DNA of 64,000 bases from assembly GCF_021556485.1 (NCBI RefSeq), contig NZ_JAKGBW010000015.1, positions 40,956-104,955 on the forward strand, given 5' to 3'. Each line of letters opens with the position of its first letter. Position 1 is the first letter of the stretch. Positions 34,393-44,300 of this stretch are shown one piece after another. The translations under genes were made by a program, and so were the position numbers. Source of the stretch: Oceanobacillus alkalisoli (GTDB taxonomy: Bacteria; Bacillota; Bacilli; Bacillales; Amphibacillaceae). Below the pieces are notes generated by a model. That model was not told where the DNA came from, searched no databases, and saw nothing but the letters and a program-made list of their open reading frames with translations.

Positions 34393-35394
34393 CTATTCTA
34401 GTCTTGATTGTTGCACGCTAGCCCGATTGGAAAAAGGTTCGCGCTGCCGCATCACTTTCTTTTTAACCAGCAAATAATTCTTGATTTCAAAAAGCAGGTA
34501 AAAGAGATTGGCGCGTACTTCGAATTCTTCTCTTGTCTTTGGCAGCTCATCTTCACGAAAAACTTCTTCGTAAGCTTCCAGTTTTTCAAGAACTGAATCA
34601 ACGTTCTTCGTGCGGACGTTTTCGCTAATGTTCAAGAATAGGTCGGCAACCATTTCACGTTGTTCCACGTGGATCTCTGAGAGGGAGACGATGCCGATAA
34701 TCGGGAGCATTTGTCGTAACGTGGCGAGTTGCTCTTCCCGCAATCTGAAATAATGATAATCCGTTCTCTTTTCTTGTAATAGATTGTTTTCAATATCCTG
34801 GGTGGCCATCGATTTCGCTTGATTAATAATTTCTTCCGCTTCATTGATCTCTTGTCCGTCCCAATTCCGGTGGTTATCTTTTAAAAAAGCATGGAATTCA
34901 TAGAGGATCTTTACATATTTTTCTTCAATTTCATATTTATATCGATCGATGTCCTTCTTCATACTTGGCATAATACTGTTTACAAGGAAGGCAATTCCAA
35001 TCCCTGTGAAAATGATAAATAGTTCATGGTAGAACACTTCAAAACTTGCATTTCCAATCATATAAATATGGGAGAGGACAACCATGCTCGTAATAAACCC
35101 GTTTTGAATCCGCGCTTTCATTAAGATAGGTATAAAGAGAAGGATGAAAATCGCAAATACAATCGGGTGATAGCCTAATAATTCAAAGACACCCATTCCG
35201 AGCACAAGTGAAAGAAGACAAGCAAAAAATTTATCCTTAATTGTATCAATGGTTCGTTTTTTCGTCCGTTCAATACACATAATGACAAGAATCGCTGCAA
35301 AAGTAGCAAATTGGATGTCTACAAGGCTTGCAAACCACATCGCAATTCCTGCACCGACTGCTGTTTTAATCGTTCGGTATCCCATACCAACCAT
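34393..35394 (-). CDS. Aromatic acid exporter family membrane protein (FUSC/ArAE)
   Basis: A 333-residue protein: five or six hydrophobic helices in the first 150 residues (GYRTIKTAVGAGIAMWFASL; FATFAAILVIMC), then a long cytoplasmic helical domain. This matches the ArAE_1/DUF939 family of putative exporters. AGAGGTG lies seven bases from ATG 35394; the further upstream ATG at 35427 has no site. It ends 17 bases before the GNAT start and is probably in its operon. Confidence 0.78.
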   Translation of the reverse strand: MVGMGYRTIKTAVGAGIAMWFASLVDIQFATFAAILVIMCIERTKKRTIDTIKDKFFACLLSLVLGMGVFELLGYHPIVFAIFILLFIPILMKARIQNGFITSMVVLSHIYMIGNASFEVFYHELFIIFTGIGIAFLVNSIMPSMKKDIDRYKYEIEEKYVKILYEFHAFLKDNHRNWDGQEINEAEEIINQAKSMATQDIENNLLQEKRTDYHYFRLREEQLATLRQMLPIIGIVSLSEIHVEQREMVADLFLNISENVRTKNVDSVLEKLEAYEEVFREDELPKTREEFEVRANLFYLLFEIKNYLLVKKKVMRQREPFSNRASVQQSRLE

Positions 35395-35545
35395 CTGAAA
35401 ACACCTCTCTTCCCTGATGACGTTCATTATGGTCTATTATAGACTGTCAAAGGAAGAAGTAACAGAAATCAGGTCGGTGAGTGTGTTATACTAAATTTAA
35501 TTACTCATTTAAATAGAGCAATCAATAGAAAAGGAGAGGTTTTAT

Positions 35546-36388
35546 ATGATCAGATCAATTCCTGAAATTACATTAAATGATGGACTAACAATCCCGGCAA
35601 TTGGGCTGGGGACGTATAAAATGAATGGTAACGTTGGAGTCCAGTCGATTACAAGTGCGATAGATAATGGGTATCGCCTGCTTGATAGCGCTTATAACTA
35701 TGAAAACGAAGGTACAGTAGGGGAAGCTGTCCGGAAAACCGGGGTGCAGCGTCAAGATTTAATCATCACGTCGAAGCTGCCGGGGAGATACCATCAATAC
35801 GACTTGGCTGTGCAGACAATTCAAGAGTCCTTGTACCGAGCGAATCTCGATTACTATGATTTGTACCTCATCCACTGGCCGAACCCGAAGCAGGATGTGT
35901 ATGTCGAAGCTTGGCAGGCGTTAATTGATGCAAAAAGATGGGGCTTGGTTCGTTCAATCGGAACGAGTAATTTCCTGCCGGAGCATATCGAACGACTGGA
36001 AAAAGAAACCGGTGTGAAGCCAAGTGTGAACCAGATTGAGTTGCACCCGTTCTTCAATCAGGAGGAGCAGCGGAAATGGCATGAAGAGAATGATGTTCAG
36101 ACACAATCCTGGAGTCCACTTGCTCGTGTGAATAACGTGCTTGATAATGATATTCTAACGGCAATTGCGTCGCGCCATAATAAGTCCGTATCCCAAGTTA
36201 TTCTGCGCTGGCATTATCAGCTGGGATCGGTTGCTATTCCAAGATCGACTTCACCTGTTCGTCAGCGGGAAAATCTTGCAATTTTTGATTTTGAACTATC
36301 ACAGGAAGAAATGAAAAGAATAGCCGAATTGACTCGTCCGGACGGGAGACAGAAAGACCAAGATCCAGCTGTCTATGAAGAGTTTTAA
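35546..36388 (+). CDS. Aldo/keto reductase
   Basis: A 280-residue NADPH-dependent oxidoreductase. Catalytic Asp and Tyr in LLDSAYNYENE, Lys in ITSKLPG and His in LYLIHWPN form the tetrad; IPRSTSPVRQREN near the end is the cofactor-binding strand. Close to the YtbE/2,5-diketogluconate reductase group; substrate unknown. AGGAGAGG precedes the ATG. The next gene follows after 24 bases. Confidence 0.88.
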   Translation: MIRSIPEITLNDGLTIPAIGLGTYKMNGNVGVQSITSAIDNGYRLLDSAYNYENEGTVGEAVRKTGVQRQDLIITSKLPGRYHQYDLAVQTIQESLYRANLDYYDLYLIHWPNPKQDVYVEAWQALIDAKRWGLVRSIGTSNFLPEHIERLEKETGVKPSVNQIELHPFFNQEEQRKWHEENDVQTQSWSPLARVNNVLDNDILTAIASRHNKSVSQVILRWHYQLGSVAIPRSTSPVRQRENLAIFDFELSQEEMKRIAELTRPDGRQKDQDPAVYEEF

Positions 36389-36412
36389 TCTGACGAAGTG
36401 TGAGGGTATTTT

Positions 36413-36868
36413 ATGAAAGAATTGTATATAAAGCAAAAACTACTCAGTCTGAGTGGCAGATTTACGGTGAAAGATGCGGATGAGCGTGATGTATATATCG
36501 TCGAGGGCAGCTTTATGAAAATCCCGAAAGTCTATACGATTAAGGATGAAAGAGAAGCGGAAGTTGCCCGGATTACGAAACGTGTGCTTACCTGGATGCC
36601 GAAGTTCACCGTTGCTGTTGCCGGCGAAGAAGTCATCACAATAAAAAAGGAATTTTCATTTTTTAAACCACGTTATACGATTGATGCGCTTGGCTTAGAG
36701 GTGACAGGAGATTGGTGGGGCATGGACTTTGAAGTGTATCAGCACGGAGAGTTCATTGGTGATGTGAAAAAGAAATGGTTTACTTGGGGTGATAGTTATC
36801 AAGTTAGAGTCAATGATGAATCCCAAGAAAATCTGATAATTTCTCTTGTTGTCGCAATGATTGTGTGA
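36413..36868 (+). CDS. LURP-one-related (YxjI-like) protein
   Basis: A 151-residue protein of the tubby-like LURP-one fold: IKQKLLSLSGRFTVKD, IVEGSFMKIPKVYTI and TGDWWGMDFEVYQHG are the repeating strands. No enzymatic role is known for the family; a membrane-tethered sensor has been suggested for tubby folds in general. It is probably co-transcribed with the reductase and ends before a bidirectional terminator. Confidence 0.75.
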   Translation: MKELYIKQKLLSLSGRFTVKDADERDVYIVEGSFMKIPKVYTIKDEREAEVARITKRVLTWMPKFTVAVAGEEVITIKKEFSFFKPRYTIDALGLEVTGDWWGMDFEVYQHGEFIGDVKKKWFTWGDSYQVRVNDESQENLIISLVVAMIV

Positions 36869-36911
36869 AAGCAGATCAATCAGCGGCTGCCACTTCGGCT
36901 GGAAGCTGAAT

Positions 36912-36956
36912 AAAACCGGGGCCACAAGGAAGAATTTTTCCAGTGGCCCGGTTTTA
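36912..36956. terminator. Bidirectional terminator
   Basis: AAAACCGGGGCCAC and GTGGCCCGGTTTT arms with A/T runs on both outer sides, between convergent genes. Confidence 0.8.
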
Positions 36957-36959
36957 AAA

Positions 36960-38156
36960 TTAGTTTTGGTCAGTATAGTTATCAAAGTACCCTTGAATGT
37001 AGACAAAAGGTGTTCCTTTGTCGCCGCTTCCTGACGTGAGGTCAGATAGAGAGCCGATTAAGTCGGTTAGTTTTCGCGGTGTTGTACCTTGTGCCTCCAT
37101 CGATCCGACAAGGTCATCACCTTTTTTATCAATGAACGCTGCAATTGCTTCGTCCAATTCATCTCCGCGCAGATGGCTGAAGTTATTATCAGCTAAATAT
37201 TTTAATTTGATTTCGTTCGGTGTGCCTTCCAGACCTGCTGTGTAAGCTGGGGAAACGACAGGGTCTGCTAGCTCCCAGATTTTCCCGGCCGGGTCTTTAA
37301 AAGCACCGTCACCGTACACCATTACTTCAACTGTCTTTCCAGTTGCTTGTTTAATTTTTTCTTGAATCCCATCGACTAATTCCTGACATTTATTCGGGAA
37401 GAGTTTCACACTTTCTTCCGTCGCTTTATTGGAACCGAGTAGGCCGTATGCTTCGTTATAACCACTGCCATTAATCGGTTCTGTCAAAATATCGTCCAGT
37501 CCGTAAACAGTTTCCGCACCGTGTTTCTTTAGGATCCGTTTCGTCCGCTGGCGCGAATGGATATCACAAGTGAGGACATGCTTCGTGTAGTCCAGGATTG
37601 ATTTCGCGTTATTGGAAAAAATAATTTCGCATTCAATTCCTTCAGCTTCCACAATACTACGGTAATATTCAATATAATCGACTCCAGTGAACGGGTGCTT
37701 GCGATCTCCGAATAACTCGCGGAATTCTTTTTCTGTCAAGACATCTGTCCATGGATTGACCCCTTTATCATCCAAGTCATCAATGCTGACTAAATGGTTG
37801 CCAACCTCATCGGCCGGGTAGCTCAGCATGAGGACAATTTTCTTAACGCCGCGGGCAATTCCGCTCAAACTGCTGGAAAAGCGATTCCGGCTAAGGATTG
37901 GGAAGATGACTCCAACCGTTTTGCCAGCAAATTTTCTTTTAATATCTTCCGCAATCGCTTCGATGCTCGCATAGTTTCCTTGTGCCCGTGCAACAATCGA
38001 CTCGGTTAATGAGACAATATCACGGTCGCGGATTTGGTACCCTTCGACTTCTGCTGCCTGTAAAACGGTTTCGACGACGATTCCCTCAAGGTCATCGCCT
38101 TCATTGATAATTGGTGCTCTGAGTCCACGTGCTGTTGTACCTACTGCTCTTACCAA
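36960..38156 (-). CDS. Coenzyme F420-0:L-glutamate ligase-like protein
   Basis: A 398-residue cytoplasmic protein annotated in relatives as CofE-like gamma-glutamyl ligase. RAPIINEGDDLEGIVVE at the start, DIVSLTESIVARAQGNY and the MVYGDGAFKDPAGKIWELADP segment fit the family. In F420 makers the enzyme adds glutamates to F420-0, but Bacillaceae are not known for F420, so the substrate here is uncertain. TTG start with AGGAGAG upstream. A LysR gene is divergent. Confidence 0.72.
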   Translation of the reverse strand: MVRAVGTTARGLRAPIINEGDDLEGIVVETVLQAAEVEGYQIRDRDIVSLTESIVARAQGNYASIEAIAEDIKRKFAGKTVGVIFPILSRNRFSSSLSGIARGVKKIVLMLSYPADEVGNHLVSIDDLDDKGVNPWTDVLTEKEFRELFGDRKHPFTGVDYIEYYRSIVEAEGIECEIIFSNNAKSILDYTKHVLTCDIHSRQRTKRILKKHGAETVYGLDDILTEPINGSGYNEAYGLLGSNKATEESVKLFPNKCQELVDGIQEKIKQATGKTVEVMVYGDGAFKDPAGKIWELADPVVSPAYTAGLEGTPNEIKLKYLADNNFSHLRGDELDEAIAAFIDKKGDDLVGSMEAQGTTPRKLTDLIGSLSDLTSGSGDKGTPFVYIQGYFDNYTDQN

Positions 38157-38188
38157 TCTAATCTCTCCTAATCTTTATGAGAATATAT

Positions 38189-38240
38189 TTATCACGCACT
38201 AACGGTCTGTCATACCCCACTAAATGAAGTTTCACTTTAT
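38189..38240 (-). repeat. Gene-proximal repeat, copy C
   Basis: Minus-strand reading: ATAAAGTGAAACTTCATTT, GTGGGGT, then ACAGACCGTTAGTGCGTGAT, ending 37 bases before the ligase-like start. It is the shortest copy. Confidence 0.75.
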
Positions 38241-38341
38241 GTACGTCCCTGTTAACTTTTGATTTCCCTTCTTTACTATACCTGTAATCCGTGATATAAG
38301 TAAAATTAATAATAATAATACCTGTCATTAGGAGAATTTAT

Positions 38342-39229
38342 ATGATAGAGAATTTGGATTTATACCGTGTGTTTCAGATTGTCAGTCAAAATAAGAGCTT
38401 TTCTCAAGCGGCAACAGAACTATTTATGACCCAGTCTGCTGTGAGTCAAGCAATTTCCCGGCTGGAGAAGGAGCTTGAAGTCAAGCTGTTTTACCGGACC
38501 CCAAAAGGTGTTGTGTTAACGACAGAGGGGAAAGTGCTGCAGGAGCACGTGAGCTCCGCGTTAGGGATTCTCGACGTTGCGGAAGATAAAATTCAAGCGT
38601 ATAAGGGGCTTAGGCGTGGTGAGTTGCGGATTGCAGTTGGGGATACGATTTCCCGTTATTTTTTATTACCTTATTTGGAAGAATTTCATGCGCGTTTTCC
38701 TGGAATTAAGCTGAAGGTGTTAAATGGAACTACTCCTGAGATTTTGGGGTTTTTGAAAGCAGGGGAAGCGGATGTCGGGGTATGTAATTTGCCGATAGCT
38801 GATGAGCAGTTCGACGTTACGCCATGTATGGAAATTCATGATATTTTCGTTTGCGGGGATAAATATAAACGGATTTCGAAACATCGGATCAGCTATGATC
38901 ATTTGATGGAACTACCGCTCATCTTTTTTGAAAAAAATACGGTCTCCCGCGATTATGTGGATGCGTTTTTTAAAGAAAGAGGGTATGAACTGTCTCCGGT
39001 ATTCGAACTTGGTTCTTATGATCTTATTATGGATTTTGCGAAAGGGAACTTAGGCATATCTTGTGTTGTTCGCGAGTTTTCTCGTGAGTATTTAAACCGC
39101 GGTATTGTCCATGAAGTATTGCTGGAAGAGGAAATCCCGAGCCGGTATATCGGTATTGTCCATTTAAAAACAGTCCCACTCTCCCGCGCCGCAGCCAAGT
39201 TCGTCGATAGCATTAAACCGAGGATTTAA
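38342..39229 (+). CDS. LysR-family transcriptional regulator
   Basis: A 295-residue regulator: winged HTH at residues about 5-65 (SFSQAATELFMTQSAVSQAISRLEKEL) and a periplasmic-binding-protein-like co-inducer domain (about 90-295). GGAG is eight bases before ATG. Divergent from the F420-ligase-like gene, which it may control from the shared 185-base region; this is the usual LysR arrangement. Ligand unknown. Confidence 0.88.
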   Translation: MIENLDLYRVFQIVSQNKSFSQAATELFMTQSAVSQAISRLEKELEVKLFYRTPKGVVLTTEGKVLQEHVSSALGILDVAEDKIQAYKGLRRGELRIAVGDTISRYFLLPYLEEFHARFPGIKLKVLNGTTPEILGFLKAGEADVGVCNLPIADEQFDVTPCMEIHDIFVCGDKYKRISKHRISYDHLMELPLIFFEKNTVSRDYVDAFFKERGYELSPVFELGSYDLIMDFAKGNLGISCVVREFSREYLNRGIVHEVLLEEEIPSRYIGIVHLKTVPLSRAAAKFVDSIKPRI

Positions 39230-39265
39230 AAATGGGTCATTGAGCCTCTTTGTCCCATTAATATA

Positions 39266-39844
39266 TTATTTTGCGACTTTTTTTCCTTCATTTCCCTTTT
39301 GTGTCGACTCTGTACCAAAGGTAATAAAGAATATACTAAATCCTAAATTTAATAGAAGCGTACAAACAATAGCTGATATAGGTAATTCTGATTGCGGTAT
39401 CAAATATTTATTAACTAGCGTTAAAATTGAAACTGTCAACAAGATATGAATAGCGGATATAACTAAACGACCGAATAAATTGAATTTCTTATAAAGATAG
39501 AATAAGGAAAATAATGTTATAAAACAAAAGAACGATATAATCGTGTACCAGATTAAGTTCTCATCCCTAAGCACATTACTTGTATTAATAAAGGAGTGAA
39601 AGATCTTGAATATAAACAAGTAAACCCCCATGTAAAACACGAAAATAATAATACTTGTCGCCACTCCTTCGATCATTAATTTCAATAAGTTGATTTTTCC
39701 TTTGGATTTGATAACTTCACTTATGATGTGCAGCAAACTAACAGCAATAAGTAAAAAAATGACCGTATAAACCTGTGTAAGCGGTATTTCCCCTTTTACA
39801 ATTTGTAAAATAATATGAAAGACTTCTATTAATTCACCTAACAA
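39266..39844 (-). CDS. Polytopic membrane protein next to the lanthipeptide cluster
   Basis: A 192-residue protein with about five hydrophobic helices (IYTVIFLLIAVSLLHII; IIIFVFYMGVYLFIFKIF; YTIISFFCFITLFSLFYL; then two more) and a basic tail. TTG start after AGGTGA. It begins eight bases after the TetR gene and is surely co-transcribed. Not recognised. Because the cluster lacks LanFEG and LanI-like genes, an immunity role is possible, but this is inference from position. Confidence 0.6.
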   Translation of the reverse strand: MLGELIEVFHIILQIVKGEIPLTQVYTVIFLLIAVSLLHIISEVIKSKGKINLLKLMIEGVATSIIIFVFYMGVYLFIFKIFHSFINTSNVLRDENLIWYTIISFFCFITLFSLFYLYKKFNLFGRLVISAIHILLTVSILTLVNKYLIPQSELPISAIVCTLLLNLGFSIFFITFGTESTQKGNEGKKVAK

Positions 39845-39852
39845 GAGATCAC

Positions 39853-40743
39853 CTACTTAAGATAATTTTGTTGAATGATTGAAGTACAAACGTCCACAGT
39901 ATACCTTAAATCTTTTATTTGCTGTATATTACGTAATAAACCTAGTATGATTATTAAATCACCACCCTGCGATTTTTCGAGCTCTTTACGTATTAATTTT
40001 ACCGAGGTACTTACTTCTACGAACTCCTCTCTTGATAATTGAATATTTTTGATAATTAATTCTAAATCCTCCACTTTTCTTTTAAGGACAGAGCACACAT
40101 CGATTTCATTTTCGTTTTCATTTTCTCTTTCTTCCGAGAAATCATAAGCCTCCAATAAGGGAACGATTTGATTCGAAATAAAACCTTTATAAATACATGT
40201 AATAATCTGGCTAATATACTCAACAAGATCGTCCAATTCTAAATCTTTACGGTCATAAATGGCTACCGTACTGTACTCCTCAACTATACTATTTAAAATA
40301 ATTACCATATCTAGTGAACAATAGTTTAATTCTTTTCCGCCTAGATATTGCAAGATTTCCACAAGTCTTTTGTAAATTTGATTTCTTTTCTCGATAACAT
40401 AATTCGCCACTTCTGGGTCATTAATATTTTGTTCATTCATTTGCATAATTAAAAACTCTTCATGTTCAAATGGAACACTTAAATAGTTTCTTAATATCTT
40501 TTTAAAAGTATGTAGTCTTTGTTCAAACTCACTATGTTCTATTAACTCTAGCTGTAAGCGTTCATATAAGCTATCTAGATAAAACTGATAAACGGAAATA
40601 AGGATATGTTTTTTTGACGTAAAATACGAGTATAACGTACTCCTAGATATTTCAGCACAATTAGCGATTTCCTGAACACTGGAAGCGTAATAGCCTTTTT
40701 GGGCAAATAATGTTAAAGCTGCTGTTAAAATTCTCTCCCTCAA
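39853..40743 (-). CDS. TetR/AcrR-family regulator
   Basis: A 296-residue protein. The amino-terminal HTH (about 5-50: RILTAALTLFAQKGYYASSVQEIANCAEISRSTLYSYFTSK) is a textbook TetR domain; the ligand domain is longer than usual, with an extra carboxy-terminal helical region (about 200-296). AGGGG lies nine bases before TTG 40743, favoured over the TTG at 40749. It is divergent from the lanthipeptide precursor gene and is the likely regulator; cluster control by TetR in place of LanRK is unusual. Confidence 0.85.
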   Translation of the reverse strand: MRERILTAALTLFAQKGYYASSVQEIANCAEISRSTLYSYFTSKKHILISVYQFYLDSLYERLQLELIEHSEFEQRLHTFKKILRNYLSVPFEHEEFLIMQMNEQNINDPEVANYVIEKRNQIYKRLVEILQYLGGKELNYCSLDMVIILNSIVEEYSTVAIYDRKDLELDDLVEYISQIITCIYKGFISNQIVPLLEAYDFSEERENENENEIDVCSVLKRKVEDLELIIKNIQLSREEFVEVSTSVKLIRKELEKSQGGDLIIILGLLRNIQQIKDLRYTVDVCTSIIQQNYLK

Positions 40744-41007
40744 AACCAATCACCCCTGTCATAATTTTGGAATTAACTTAAAAAACGTAATACGTACTAG
40801 TCAGCCCGGTATGTTTTTGCGAAACTTTGATTCGACTTCTGGTAGAAAATAGATTTGAGCCTATGACCTTCAGGAAAGAAAGAAGAATTTCGCAGAATCA
40901 AGTAACTATTTCAATAATACATTAATTAAGTTTATGTAAGAACAAAAAAACAAAAACTATAAAATATTATGTTAATCGTAACATTTACGAAATATATGTA
41001 ACATTCT

Positions 41008-41022
41008 TGATATATTATATCA
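41008..41022. promoter_or_regulatory. Perfect palindrome upstream of the lanthipeptide promoter
   Basis: TGATATA-T-TATATCA, 22 bases before the -35 hexamer. A good candidate operator for the divergent TetR regulator. The rest of the 375-base gap is AT-rich and shows no gene. Confidence 0.5.
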
Positions 41023-41043
41023 TTAATGGAAAAAATAGCAATA

Positions 41044-41071
41044 TTGACTTATTTTTGGTGCATTCTATTAT
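41044..41071 (+). promoter_or_regulatory. Promoter of the lanthipeptide precursor gene
   Basis: TTGACT (41044-41049) and TATTAT (41066-41071) with 16-base spacing, 48 bases before the precursor ATG. Confidence 0.6.
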
Positions 41072-41118
41072 GAACATGTGATATCACAAAATAAAAAATA
41101 TTGGAGGTAGAAATAATT

Positions 41119-41280
41119 ATGCAAAAGGATTTCGAACTAAATGTACAAAAAAATTCAGTATCAGTTAAAGGAGTGGCTACGCCAAACACGGTTTCACCTA
41201 TTAGAGTGTCACTCCGTGCGTGTCCATCTAGAAGTTGCCCAACATTAGTGTGTATTTCCTTTGGCTGTGGCAATAAATAA
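41119..41280 (+). CDS. lanA: Class I lanthipeptide precursor peptide
   Basis: A 53-residue precursor. The leader has DFELNV at residues 4-9, a variant of the FNLD box that class I LanB enzymes bind, and ends near VATPN (residues 19-23), similar to the subtilin ITPQ site. The core (about 24-53) has Cys at 35, 40, 45 and 50, exactly every five residues. Likely rings: Ser31-Cys35 (three residues between, as nisin ring A), Ser37-Cys40, Thr42-Cys45, Ser47-Cys50. GGAGG lies 11 bases before ATG 41119. lanB, lanT and lanC follow. It matches no peptide I can name. The cleavage site is inferred. Confidence 0.9.
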   Translation: MQKDFELNVQKNSVSVKGVATPNTVSPIRVSLRACPSRSCPTLVCISFGCGNK

Positions 41281-41293
41281 TTTTTACTAAAAT

Positions 41294-41335
41294 GAGAAGT
41301 TCATCTCTAAGTTATATCCGCGAGATGAACTTCTT
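41294..41335 (+). terminator. Hairpin between lanA and lanB, probable attenuator
   Basis: GAGAAGTTCATCTC (41294-41307) pairs fully with GAGATGAACTTCTT (41322-41335, last pair G-U), followed by only a weak T-rich stretch. Partial read-through would give many more precursor than enzyme transcripts, as in nisin-type clusters. Confidence 0.75.
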
Positions 41336-41357
41336 ATTTCAAAAAGGAGCTAGAAAC

Positions 41358-44300
41358 ATGAAAAAAAACCATCTAACATCTCGAAAATCAACATCTAACC
41401 TTCAAGTTTTGGATCGTTTTATGGTAAGGACACCTTTCGAGAGTATGTCATATTTCTTTAATCATGTCTCTGAAAAGTTTTTAAACAATATGTCAATGGA
41501 TGAGCAGTTACTGTTTTTTAAGAACCTTGTTTTGGGTAATAAAGCAATAAAGGAAATAATATCCGTATCCAGTCCCTCCTTGTATTTCTCGATTGAAAGA
41601 ACTAATTTAGAAAGTAGATCCAAAGATAAACGAAATGTTATTAAAGGTGTTTTCCGGTACTTAAACCGTATATCAACTAGAACAACACCGTTTGGCTTAT
41701 GTGCTTCAGTAGGAATTGGAACGTTTCATCATGAACACACTCCTATTCACGATTCGTTTACTTACCGAAAAAAGGTTCAAGTTGATATGGAATGGGCTCA
41801 TCAATTAGTGAAGCTATTACAAAGTGATGTGGAGTTGATTTATAGTTTAGATATTAAAGTAAATGGAAGTATCTTAGCCAAAGGGAATCGAGCAAAGCTT
41901 GCTTTTAGTTCGAACAGTGTAAAAAATGACGAGTCTGATATTTCATATACAGAAACTACTATAAATTATAATAAGATTATTCAAGACGTAGTTAAGCATA
42001 CAAAGAACGGTATTCCATTTCTTGAAATGTTACGTATCTTATCGGAGAAAAACCCAGGGGTAGAAGAGGAAATTATTATCAAATTCTTATTTAATTTGAT
42101 TCAACAAGAGTTTTTAATTACCAACTTAGAATTAACCAATACAATTAGTAATCCTTTGAAAATGATTCTAACGATATTAGAGGAGGTTAATTATGATCAT
42201 CCCTTAACCCGCGAACTAAAAGAATTGGATTTGTTAATAAATGAGTATGAGGAACTAGAAATTGGAAAAGGTCTAGAATTTTTCCATCAGTTAACGAAAA
42301 AGATGAGGAAATTAATACACGTTAAAGATCCTTTGAAAATTGATCTGATTACTGAGGGGAAACCATTTACTCTATCGGATGCTATAAAAGAAAATATAGA
42401 AGACGTTACTAATTTGTTGTGTCAGCTTACCGCTTTGAATGGTGGAATTGTGAATCATAATTTACAGAAATACCATAACTTATTTTTAGAACAATACGGA
42501 TTGGAGAGAGAAGTGCCCCTAATAGAATTGTTAGATAATGATATTGGTATTGGTGCTCCTAATTCCTATACTTACCCTCCAAATCCAAATAATAGTGAGG
42601 AGAATAATGCTAAAGATCCACTCGGATTTATAGATAATTTATTTATTCAATGGATTACAGAAACATTTTTAATGAACAAGAATGAACTTGAATTAACAAA
42701 AAAACATATTGATGTTATTAGGAATTTGAATAGTCAAGAGTATCGTTCCCCAGATTCCCTTGATATGTTTTTTACGACTATTAAGAAGGGTGATCAAACC
42801 AACTTTGTTCTGGGAGCTAATCCATATGCTAACGGAGCTGGATCGACGATAGGGAGGTTTATAAACTATTTTCCTGAAGCAGAAGAATATTGGTCACATA
42901 TTAATGAGAAAGAAAAAGAATTGCATCCAGATGCATTGTTAGTAGAAGTAACCCCAGCTACTATAGATCCTCGTAATTTAAATGTATGTCAAATTAAAAA
43001 TAGAAGGGACTATACTTTAAACATCGTAAGCAACTTCTACCATGAAAATCATATTGAGCTTTCAGATGTTGTTGTTGGGAGCACACATGATTCGCTTTAC
43101 TTAAAATCTAAGAAACTACAGAAAGAAATAATTCCTGTCAGTAGTCATAGATTAAATCCAGATATTTGCTCTAATATTTATCGCTTTTTAATTGAAGTAG
43201 GAATGCAGCGAATGGGTACAAATTATCCATATTTTTTTAGTAATATTATTAGTTTAAATCTCCCTGCATTACCAAGAATCACGTATAAGAATATTATTTT
43301 GAGCCGTGCAAGATGGACGCTTCATTCCTATATGTTTAAAAAACAAAAAAGTTTTAATGACTTTAGCTTGGAGTTTTCTGAATTAAAAAGAAAATACCAG
43401 ATACCTAGATTTGTTTATCTTTCTAATTTAGATAATCAAATATTATATGATTTGCACAATAAAGTTCACATGGAGGATCTCTATCGGGAAGTAGCAAAAC
43501 TAGAGCATGGTACAACATTAACGTTACTCGAATATTTGGATAGTGAAGAAGGATATGCTAGGGAAATAGTATTTTCTTTCATAAATAAAAGTAAATGGGT
43601 CGATGAACATAGATTTACTGAGCAAATTAAAAAAAGTCCATTATCGATAATTCCTAATGAAGACCGGATATTTCTGCCTTTTAGTAATTGGATCTATTTA
43701 AAAATTTACTGCGCCGAGAATAGAGTAGAAGAATTCTTAGGAGAGCATCTTTATTATTTTATAAAAAATAATAACTGGTATAACCATTTTTTCTTTATGC
43801 GCTATAGAGACCCTAAATTTCATATCAGACTTCGATTTAATATACCCAATATTTCCGAGGAGGCAATTGCAACTCTTCGTGATTGGTTAAATTCCATGCT
43901 AGAGATAGGTATTATTAATAAATGCACAGTTGATACATATGATCCCGAAATAGAAAGGTATGGCTCTCCTGGTCTTATGAATGTTGCCGAGCAATTATTC
44001 TACTCCGATAGTCTTTTATCTTTAGATATTTTGAATAGAAAACAAACTGTAGGATTAACGATGCCTTCAGATCAACTTGCTATTTTAAACATTAGCCATT
44101 ATATGTCTACTTACGGTTGGTCCTTTGAACAGCAATTAGATTTTTTGAACCGTTCTACTAATTATAAAGCGTATTTAAAGGACTTTCGAGAGAATAGAAG
44201 CACTTTCATTCAGTTTTTCAATGATTATTTGAACGGTTTTAACAGCAATTCGGAGGAAGAAAGGTTTATCCTTCACTGTCTCCACCAACGAAACGATGCT

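Noticed and set aside
41049-41273. Minus-strand ORF over lanA
   Set aside because: Antisense to the precursor gene, no ribosome site, and the precursor has clear class I features.
41292-41357. Upstream start of lanB
   Set aside because: The ATG lies in the lanA-lanB hairpin without a ribosome site; AAGGAG before 41358 decides the start.
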